64,000 nt of DNA from positions 26,292,000 through 26,355,999 of the forward strand of contig NC_060890.1 of the NCBI RefSeq assembly GCF_014805685.1, given 5' to 3'. Made by a program: the position numbers and the translations under genes. Source of the DNA: Silurus meridionalis. Taxonomy: Eukaryota > Chordata > Actinopteri > Siluriformes > Siluridae. Below, in pieces: positions 57,018 to 64,000 of the stretch. Under the pieces are notes generated by a model that ran no database searches, was not told the DNA's origin, and was given only the letters and a program-made list of their open reading frames with translations. Numbering within the stretch: position 1 is the stretch's first letter; every line of letters starts with the position of its first letter.

Positions 57018-60000
57018 CTGTAAAAATCACAGAAAGTGTTTCTGTACCAAATCGTGATGACAACTGAGGTTCTGGCTGCAAGAATGAAAAGAGGAACTAT
57101 AAATAAGTTCTTGTGGAAGATGAGACCGACCTGCTCCAAGATGGCTGCTTTTACATCCGAATCCATCATATTGTCAGTGGATTGGATCTTCAGTCTTACA
57201 GTTTGCTTTAGTCTTGTAATTTCTGGATGTAGAAAAAGCCAAAGACAATTTTCAACAAAAATTCACAAACATTCAGTCTGATAATTTGAGACTGAATAAA
57301 ACTGGGACTGACCTCTGTAGCAGAAGAAAGGCATTACGTCTGAGCACAGTGCATCACCAACCTGACTGTTATTTAAAAATCCACAGTTTTCATTATTCAG
57401 CCGGTTGTCAGGTTGTTTATCTATCCAGCTGAGGGTAGAGAACGTGGTTTTATCTACCCACATCCAGCTGTCTCTAAACAGACCAATCCAAGCCAAGTTG
57501 TAAAATCGCTTTACAGTTGAGTATTCTGTTTGATCTAATGTGTTGGTCAGGTCTGTATAATACTGTCTACAGTAACTCTGAGCTTCATGCCATGACATCC
57601 CATCAGAGATATTAATGTATCTCTCAGGGCCAGATTTAGTGTCTGTGAGAAGAAAAAATACATATAACCACACTTTATTATACATTTAAAGTTAAACAAG
57701 TGCTAAACATTCAAGCATTAAATCCACCAATGTGCACTTTATGTAACAGACTGTGACACTGGAGCTAAACTTTATGTTGCTCTTTGGTCAATTTAAAATC
57801 AGACAGGACAAGACAAGATGAAAGGGCTGTGATTGAGATGGTTTGGACATGTGCAGAGGAGGGACATGGGGTATATCAGTAGGAGAATGCTAAGGATGGA
57901 GCTGCCAGGAAGGAGGAAAAGAGGAAGGCCAAGGAGGAGGTTTATGGATGTGGTGAGGGAAGACATGCAGGTAGTTGATTTAAAAGAGACAGATGGAGAC
58001 GAATGATCTGTTGTGGTGATTAATAATGGGAGCAGCCCAAAAGAAGAAGATAGTGAATAGACATTTGGTGTCATCCAGATAAGAATGAGTTCTCCTTTAA
58101 GGTTTATTCACAATGTTTCAGGCGGGTTTTTTTTCAGGTGGTAATTTAAATAAAACAAAATACAATAATTTTAAAATCACATAAACCCATATTTTATTTA
58201 CAATAGAACATAGAAAACATATCAGATGTTGCAACTGAGAAAATGTTCCATTTAAGGGGGAAAAAGGTCATATTAATTTTGATGGCTGCAACATGTCTCA
58301 AAAAAGTTGTGATGGGGCAACAAAAGTCTGGAAAAGTAAGTTTTCTTAAAATTGAACAGTTGGAGAAACAATTACCAACTAATGAGGTTAATTTACAGCA
58401 GATCAGTAAGATGAAGCTGGGATCAGATGAATCAAAATTTTAATTTCTATTTGGAAACAATGGAAACCACATTCTCTGGACTAAAGATGAGAGAGAATAT
58501 TTGGCTTGCTATCAGCACTCAGTTAAAAAAAAGCCACATCTCTGATGGTACAGTATGAGAATAAAATAGTGCCTGTGGAATGGGCAGCTTGCACATTTGG
58601 TAAGCCTCCATCAATGATGAATGCTATAGAAGCAACAAATTCTTCCAACAAGAAAGGCCTTAGATATTTGAACAAGGCAAAGCTAACTGCAGACTGCATG
58701 ACTTTGTTTAATATGAGTCCCAGTGTTGAACTGTCTGCCTGCAGTCTAGACCTTTTACCATTTAAAAACATTTGGTGTACCATGAAATAAAAAATACAAC
58801 AAAGGAAACCCAGAACTGTTGTGCAGCTTGAATCCTGCATCAGACACATATAGGACAACATTCCTCTCCCAAAACTTCGACCTATTGACAAAAAAGACTA
58901 GTGATACTACACAGTATCACTAAACATGGCCCTGTTTCAATCTTTTAGATGTGTTGCAGCCATCAGTTTAAAATGGCCTTTTTTTTTATTTTACATAATC
59001 TTAGTTTAAAAATTTGATTTTTTTTTGTTGTTGTTTTATTTGTGAATTATATATATATGGTGCCCTGACTTTTTTTGGAATTTGTTTTCTATTTTTTTGT
59101 AAAGCTGATAATGTCCACTGTTCAAGTGCTTTACAAATAAAATAAAATTGAATAACTGACACAAGCCTCTATTTTAGAAAACACTAATCTAGTACCTATT
59201 TTATAGTCATGTTAGTCATGTGAATAATAAAGTGCACATTTCCTCTACTAAACCCTCACTACATGCTTTAATACAACTCTATAAAACACTGCTATACTGC
59301 TCTAACAAAACAAACCATTTATTGTTACTTACCATCAAAGCACACAAAAGAATTTTTGCTGCTACAGTCTTTATCAGTCCAGCCACCGGAATATATCGCT
59401 CCACACTCTTGACGTCCACCGACGTTGTTCGGCTCTCCGCTCGACCACATCCTCGGGCTTCCCAGTGATTTGTTTCTAAACGACCAGCGCCAGCTGCTGG
59501 TGTTAATGTAGAGACCAATCCAAGCACTGAATGTGAGATGATCTTTCTGAGAGTCCCACAGAAGTTTATTCATATTCTCATTACTTTTAATAATAGCCAG
59601 GTCAGTGTTTGTGGCCTTGCAGTAGGCCTGAGCATCAACCCAATTTCTCCCCTCCGGGATCAGATAGTATTTCAGACGGATTGGCAGGACAATGAGAACA
59701 GATCCTGTGGAGGAGTTTTAATGGGTTAAAAAATTCAACACCCCCGACCATTACTTCCAAAACTTATACTAATGAGTCTGAAGCACACAACTGTTTAGAT
59801 CTTTATACACCTCCACTGAAACTAACAGAAACAAATTCCATCATCAGGATGCTCCTGGGCACAAAGCAAGCTTCATGAAGACATGGTTTTTAGTGTGAGG
59901 GGTTGAAGTTGAGGAACGTGAGTGTCCTGAACAGAGCCTTGACCTTCTCAACCCTACTGGGATGAACAGAAATTGGATCCTCTGAACTTTCTCTGTCGCC

Positions 60001-61790
60001 TGTGTCTGATTTCACTGATGCTATTGGTAATCAGGAATGATCAGTCTTCCTTACAACCACATCCAAAACTATAGTGGAAAGCCTTCACAGAAGAACGTCT
60101 ACAGGTTATGTATGTAACCCTAGTTCCCTGAGGGAACAAGACGCTGCGTCGCAACAGTTTGGGAATGCAGCGTCTTGTTGCCAAAGGGGAATAAGGGTTA
60201 CATACATAACAAGACGCTGCATCCCAACAGTTTGGGAACGCTTCCATGTTGTCCACGCTCTGAATCACGTGTGTAATCTGTCCAGTAGAAGGCAGTGGTG
60301 ACGTCATGACCAGGAAGATATAAAAAGAAGCGCTGCAGGAAAGCTCCCTCATATGTAACCTAGAGACGAGAGTCCAATACCTCCAGACCGACTAGTACCT
60401 GACTAGTGTGTATGGGCAAAGCTAGGTCGAAGGACAGAGGGCCACAAGTGGCACTGAGGTCAAGGTTATAGAACCTGACAAAGGTCAGTGAAGTAAACCA
60501 GCCCGCAGCATTGCAGATGTCTTGGAGGGACACTCCAGAGGACCAAGTCTTAGAGGATGACACACTCTGGGTTAAATGCACTCTGACCCCGAAAGGAGCG
60601 GGGCGACCAGAGGACTCATAGGAGAACGTAATAGCGTCAATAATCCACCTGCTTAGAGTCTGCTTGTTCGCAGGGAGGCCTCTCCTCGAAAGGGCCGTAG
60701 CAGACGAGCAGTTGTTCCGACTTCCTCCAATGACTCTTCCTGTGGACATAAGTGTTCAGTGCTCGTACCTGGCACAGCTGGTTCAGCTTCTCCTGATCTG
60801 GGGCCTAAAACAGAGGATGATAGAATAGCCCATCTCCCCTTTGTTTTACAGAGGGATGCAGTAGACAAGGGGCTGTGGGGCCATGTTGCTCAAGGGGTTG
60901 AGGGGGAGGAGTGCCATGTGAAAGTAACTAGGTTACGTATGTAACCTAGTTCCCTGAGGGAACGAGAGCTGCATCAAAACGCATTCCCCCCGAAAAAAAT
61001 CTAGTTGTTTAAACAAAATATGCAGAAGAAACAAGAATTTCCATAACATTTGTTGGCCAGTGTAATATTTATTAAAAAAGTGCAAAAGTGCAAACAAAAA
61101 AGATAAAAACAAAAACAAATCTCAACCAGATTAAGATGTCATAGACTGTGGAACATAACAGCCATGGAAGACAAACATGAGCAATAGATGTGAAATGTGA
61201 GACTTTATGCTAATCAAGGTGGCAAGGAACAGGCATTTCTGGATGCTCCTCAATGGTTCCTCATACTGTAAGATATCAAAAAGTTTTGAGATGAGCTCTG
61301 TTTGCATGAAAGTACTTTATTTATCTACGTTTACATGCAATCACCTTTGGATCTTCATCTTCGGGAAGAGGGTGAAGTCTCCAAGAGAGAAATCTTGCGA
61401 ATAGGGTGGGTGTTTAAGTGAGATCACGTGGATTGATCTCTGACAATCTTCCTGATCTCTCGTCTTCAAGTGTTATTCTTTTTCTCCTGAGGCACAGGTG
61501 CTCCTCAAAATGACTTGTTGTCAAACATGTGACGTCAATCATCTCTGTGGCAGATTTGCCCAGTTTGATCTTTGTTCTAACTTTTTGTCCAAAATCACAG
61601 ATGTGGTAATGCACGTGGTCAGAATAGCACCAGTATACCATTAGTCTTGAAAAGTTTCCATACAAACTCATATATCACGTTCTGACTTTGTAGATATGAT
61701 AGTGTGTCAGAGTTAGCAATCAAACTGATACTCACCTGAGAAAAGGAGAAGTAAAAGCAGACTCTTCATTACTGACGTGGAACTCAGACT
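56874..61790 (-). CDS. Secreted protein with two C-type lectin domains (intact copy)
   Basis: Coding exons 61769-61736, 59704-59333, 57642-57313, 57222-57131 and 57017-56874 splice with GT-AG borders and matching phase into 972 nt (323 residues plus stop). Residues 1-20 are a signal peptide (MKSLLLLLLFS). Lectin domain 1 (about 22-133) has YYLIPEG, WVDAQAYC, WIGLY and WRWSF. It also has the EPN motif at 102-104 and WTD in place of WND, so a mannose-type calcium site is plausible. Lectin domain 2 (about 140-244) has WHEAQSYC, WIGLF, QPD at 212-214 (galactose-type) and CGFL, but lacks WND, so its calcium site may be incomplete. The tail (246-323) carries RLKIQSTDNMMDSDVKAAIL and KLKMRDHGVADNITVKW, a basic coiled extension seen in fish two-domain lectins resembling CLEC20A or mannose-receptor-like proteins (from memory). 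No membrane segment follows, so secretion is inferred. The partner broken copy lies downstream. Confidence 0.85.
57131..57222 (-). CDS. Lectin copy 2, exon 4
   Basis: 92 nt. Acceptor TACATCCAG and donor GTCGGT. It encodes ITRLKQTVRLKIQ and AAILEQ and ends in phase 0. Confidence 0.8.
57313..57642 (-). CDS. Lectin copy 2, exon 3 (lectin domain 2)
   Basis: 330 nt between TTCTCACAG and GTCAGTC. A whole lectin domain in one exon, with conserved cysteines in SYC, ENCGF, ALC and FFCY. Confidence 0.9.
57825..58055 (+). mobile_element. RTE-like LINE 3' fragment (R7)
   Basis: Plus-strand codons give RWFGHVQRRDMGYISRRMLR, then a basic block and FMDVVREDMQVV, ending in an AAGAAGAAGA tail. It lies in intron 2 of the intact lectin gene, in antisense. 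Confidence 0.8.
58135..59095 (+). pseudogene. Tc1/mariner remnant (family 4)
   Basis: The left part shares AAACCCATATTTTATTTACA and AACATAGAAAACATATCAGA with fish Tc1/mariner elements. The middle has SDESKF (58425) and SLMV-type codons, and the right part has CAGTCTAGACCTTTTACC and GATGTGTTGCAGCCATCA. Internal deletions and stops are present. It is an insertion in intron 2 of the intact lectin gene and is absent from the paralogue. Confidence 0.75.
59333..59704 (-). CDS. Lectin copy 2, exon 2 (lectin domain 1)
   Basis: 372 nt between CTCCTCCACAG and GTAAGTAAC. Complete lectin domain with EPN and WTD. Start of the fold: VLPIRLKYYLIPEGRNW. Confidence 0.9.
60100..60985 (-). mobile_element. DIRS-type retrotransposon 3' remnant with inverted terminal sequence
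   Basis: Minus-strand 60749-60360 encodes a tyrosine-recombinase C-terminus: RRGLPANKQTLSRWIIDAI, GVRVHLTQSV, GVSLQDICNAAGW, then FYNLDL. The family pattern has H-x-x-R, but here the arginine is Q, so the enzyme is dead. The left end carries a long imperfect inverted repeat (60107-60150 against 60170-60216, GTTATGTATGTAACCC at both outer edges). A related sequence GTTACGTATGTAACC closes the right end (60932-60946). It sits in intron 1 of the intact lectin gene. Confidence 0.75.
60297..60327 (+). promoter_or_regulatory. CRE plus TATA box in the DIRS terminal region
   Basis: GTGACGTCATGAC followed about 16 bp later by GATATAAAAAG on the plus strand. This is promoter-like and probably belongs to the inverted terminal repeat of the element, opposite to the lectin gene. 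Confidence 0.4.
61340..61680 (-). pseudogene. Mariner-like transposase remnant
   Basis: Minus strand encodes KIKLGKSATEM and LEDERSGRLSE (N-terminal half), then, after a deletion, HPPYSQDFSLGDFTLFPKMK, the conserved end of the mariner DDE domain (usual form HPPYSPDLAPSDF). It is a heavily reduced copy in intron 1 of the intact lectin gene. Confidence 0.75.
61736..61790 (-). CDS. Lectin copy 2, start exon
   Basis: Acceptor ATCGTTTAG at 61791-61792, ATG at 61769, MKSLLLLLLFS and donor GTGAGTATC. It includes 21 nt of 5' UTR. Confidence 0.8.
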
Positions 61791-61849
61791 CTAAACGATA
61801 AAAAAAACATGAAAAAAGACACACTTTTAGTCCTGATTTAGTCTTATAA

Positions 61850-62195
61850 TTCCCTCCACTCTTCTCGGAAGATGTTCCACTAGATTTTGAAATGTGTGCT
61901 TATGGACATTCATGTTCATCAGCCACAAGGGTGTTAATAAAGGCAGGTACTGATGTAGGTGAGGAGACCTGGGGTGCAGTCAGCGTTTACATTTATCCCA
62001 AATGTGTTCAGTAGGGATGAGATCAGAGCTCTATAGCAGACCACTCAAAATCTTCCTCTCCAAAGCATATAAACCAGATCTTCAAGGAGCTCACTTTGTC
62101 CTGTACAATTGAGTGCCTCCAGTTTTGTGGTAACAGTTTGAAAAAACCCACATATAGCAGAAAAGGTCAGGTGACTCAATACTTTTGGCAATATA
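61850..62195 (+). mobile_element. MITE family M copy
   Basis: CTCTTCTCGGAAGATGTTCC to CTCAATACTTTTGGCAATAT, with all the internal landmarks of the family. It lies in the 5' intron of the intact lectin gene. Confidence 0.75.
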
Positions 62196-62202
62196 GTTTA
62201 TT

Positions 62203-62211
<9 letters not shown>

Positions 62212-62268
<57 letters not shown>
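62212..62268. repeat. (AT)n microsatellite
   Basis: Pure AT run at the right edge of the MITE. Confidence 0.95.
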
Positions 62269-62270
<2 letters not shown>

Positions 62271-62279
62271 CTGCAATAA

Positions 62280-62840
62280 TCACTCTTAAATCAGTGTTTA
62301 TTTTTTACTAATGACATTTGATCTCTGATTGTGTGTATCTGCAGCGAATGAATTCTTCATTAACTGAATATTGTATTAATATAAATGGGGATTCAGCTCT
62401 CACAAAAGAAATTTAACCTGATGGTATTCTCTCTCTGTGTCCTACTGAACGAGAACCAGGAAGTATTTGTTCATGGAGTCATCAGAAAACTTGTTGTCTG
62501 GGTACGTGGGTGTCACCCAAATTTCATAAATGTAAATGTAGGAAGAAAAACAGAAGTAATCTCACTAAAGTCTCTAAAATGAAATAACATTGATCAAAAA
62601 TTCCTAGAATCAATCACAGCATCACATTTCAGCCGACCTGAACCAAATCAACTGATCCAACCCTGACCACAGAAACTCATATTTTTCATGCATAAATACA
62701 TTTAGATCCAGTCGAAATGTAAAGGCTTTGAATTGACTTAATCAAACTTAGGATGGAGACCAGGAGAGAAGATGTGATCAGACTCCCTCACCCCCACAGT
62801 CACACATAGAAGTGGGAGCTTAATGGGTTGGGGTGGTTTT
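62280..62840. other. Intronic DNA of the lectin 5' region
   Basis: Partly homologous to 52200-52370 in the other duplicate (both keep CCTGATGGTA, then CTCTGTGTC). No further feature. Confidence 0.5.
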
Positions 62841-62844
62841 GTTC

Positions 62845-63435
62845 TGGAAAGTAAAAGGAATCCTGAACCCACATGGTTCCCATTCCATACTTCAACACAT
62901 GCAGTTCTGTCTAGACTGCTGCGTATTGTCTTGTATTCTGAAGTCTGTTACTATGAGCTGCAGTCCAGATGGAACTTCATGGTGTTGAAGTATGAAATGG
63001 TAGCCATGTTGATTAGGTATTTCTTTTTACAAAGCGTACGTCCAAGCTGTCTGGAGGGATAGCTATCATTGAATGACCTGCCGAGTCACTGCACCTAAAT
63101 TCTATTGAACTGCTTTGGGATTAAGTGGATCACAAAAATAAATTTCCAAATAGTGAAGAACATCAGTGAGTTTTACAAAGAGGCACAGCAAAGCATTTCC
63201 TCTTAAAGTTTAGAGAAACAAAGTGTCCGGATGCTGAGACTGTAAATCTGTTCTTCAAGCTAAAAGAGGATTTATCAATGAAAATACTGTGAAAAATCTG
63301 GAAATAAAGATTTGTTTGATCAAAGTAAATCTACAGACATTTACATTACAGTGTGCGTTGTATTAAACCAAAAGAAACATGCAGGTGTGTCTCTCAAACA
63401 CCATAAAACATTCGGCTTTAACACACTTTTCACAG
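62845..63435 (+). pseudogene. Tc1-like remnant (family 3)
   Basis: AATCCTGAACCCACATGGTT, then GCAGTCCAGATGGAACTTCA, a decayed SPHLNPxEL-type region (63080-63110) and the end AACATGCAGGTGTGTCTCTC. It is orthologous in position to 52370-53150, so it predates the lectin duplication. Confidence 0.75.
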
Positions 63436-63676
63436 GAACTTTTGTTGGTAAGTGAAGTGGTTGTATAACTTTGATCACTTTAATATAAAATAACAATAAA
63501 AATCAATATCAATCAGACAAATAAAACATTTTCTATTTATATTGTCCACCAAAATAAACACTGTAGTAAACTAAATTAAATAACATGAACACAGGGATAA
63601 ATAACTTTGTGTTCAAATAAACGTGAAGGAAAATAAAACTTATTAATAATAAATATATTGAATTATAAACACTTAC

Positions 63677-63755
63677 TGAAGTGCAGAACGAGTGATGTGT
63701 GATATAAAGAAGACAGAAGAAGCATGTCCATGTCCCAGCCTTCAGCCTCTTTATT
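63677..63755 (-). promoter_or_regulatory. Candidate noncoding first exon and promoter of lectin copy 2
   Basis: Ends at donor CTTCA|GTAAGTG. GAATAAAGAGG lies upstream as a TATA-like box. Strong similarity to 53267-53345 supports function before duplication. Confidence 0.4.
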
Positions 63756-63884
63756 CAGAACACATGCAAAACATCTCATCTCAACCTTCATCTCATGACC
63801 AAAAAAGGGAGAATGCTCTCAGATTTAAATCACACTATAGATAGTATAGAGACACGTGACCTTCCCAGCCAGATGTGGTTCTTC

Positions 63885-64000
63885 ACCAAACTGTTAGTAC
63901 AAAGTTGAAGACACAAAATTGTGTAGGACGTCTTTTGATGCAGTAACATTACATTTTGCATTCACTTGAACTTGGAGACCCAAACCTGTTCCAGCATGAC
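63885..64000 (-). mobile_element. MITE family M copy running off the window
   Basis: Reverse match to GTCATGCTGGAACAGGTTTG and CCAAGTTCAAGTGAATGCA at the window end. Confidence 0.7.

Overview
This is vertebrate, almost certainly teleost fish, nuclear DNA. The evidence is spliced exons with GT-AG borders, L2/CR1-type and RTE-like LINEs, Tc1/mariner, hAT and DIRS-type elements, tRNA-derived SINEs and very many (CA)n, (TC)n and (GATA)n microsatellites. The mix of short repeats recalls catfish-like genomes, but that is inference from memory. No RNA gene, CRISPR array or prokaryotic operon is visible. Nearly all long uninterrupted ORFs are low-complexity or transposon-derived.

Region 1 (1-7.2 kb): noncoding DNA with microsatellites, a tRNA-SINE with a clear 8-bp target duplication inside a CTGT-rich tract, an RTE-like LINE fragment, and two unique GC-balanced stretches that look like conserved noncoding elements. 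Region 2 (7.2-14.8 kb): a minus-strand host gene whose six visible exons join in phase. It resembles a NERD (nuclease-related) domain protein. Its introns carry a diverged ~195-bp tandem repeat lying on both sides of one exon, an L2-type LINE with an open RT frame and YADD motif, and two broken Tc1 copies. The 3' end of the gene was not found.

Region 3 (14.8-24.3 kb): LINE, SINE and MITE fragments alternating with candidate regulatory elements, then a 22-bp minisatellite. Region 4 (24.3-34.4 kb): three large tandem arrays nearly free of G on the plus strand: a CTCTA-type pentamer array of about 2.6 kb, a 14-bp-unit array of about 4.3 kb with higher-order structure, and an ACTAY-type pentamer array of about 0.45 kb. 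Region 5 (34.4-47.8 kb): noncoding DNA with candidate regulatory elements, a foldback repeat, a decayed Tc1-like element, a gypsy fragment and LINE fragments.

Region 6 (47.8-64 kb): two minus-strand C-type lectin genes produced by segmental duplication (about 9.8 kb between start codons). The upstream-lying copy (exons 61.8-56.9 kb) reads through as a 323-residue secreted protein with two C-type lectin domains, one with EPN and one with QPD. The other copy (52.0-48.1 kb) has lost the 5' part of its first lectin exon and carries a 13-nt frameshift in the second, so it is probably a pseudogene. An old Tc1-like insertion and a MITE fragment are shared by both copies. Nested hATs and a SINE in one copy, and DIRS, mariner, RTE and another Tc1 in the other, were inserted after duplication.
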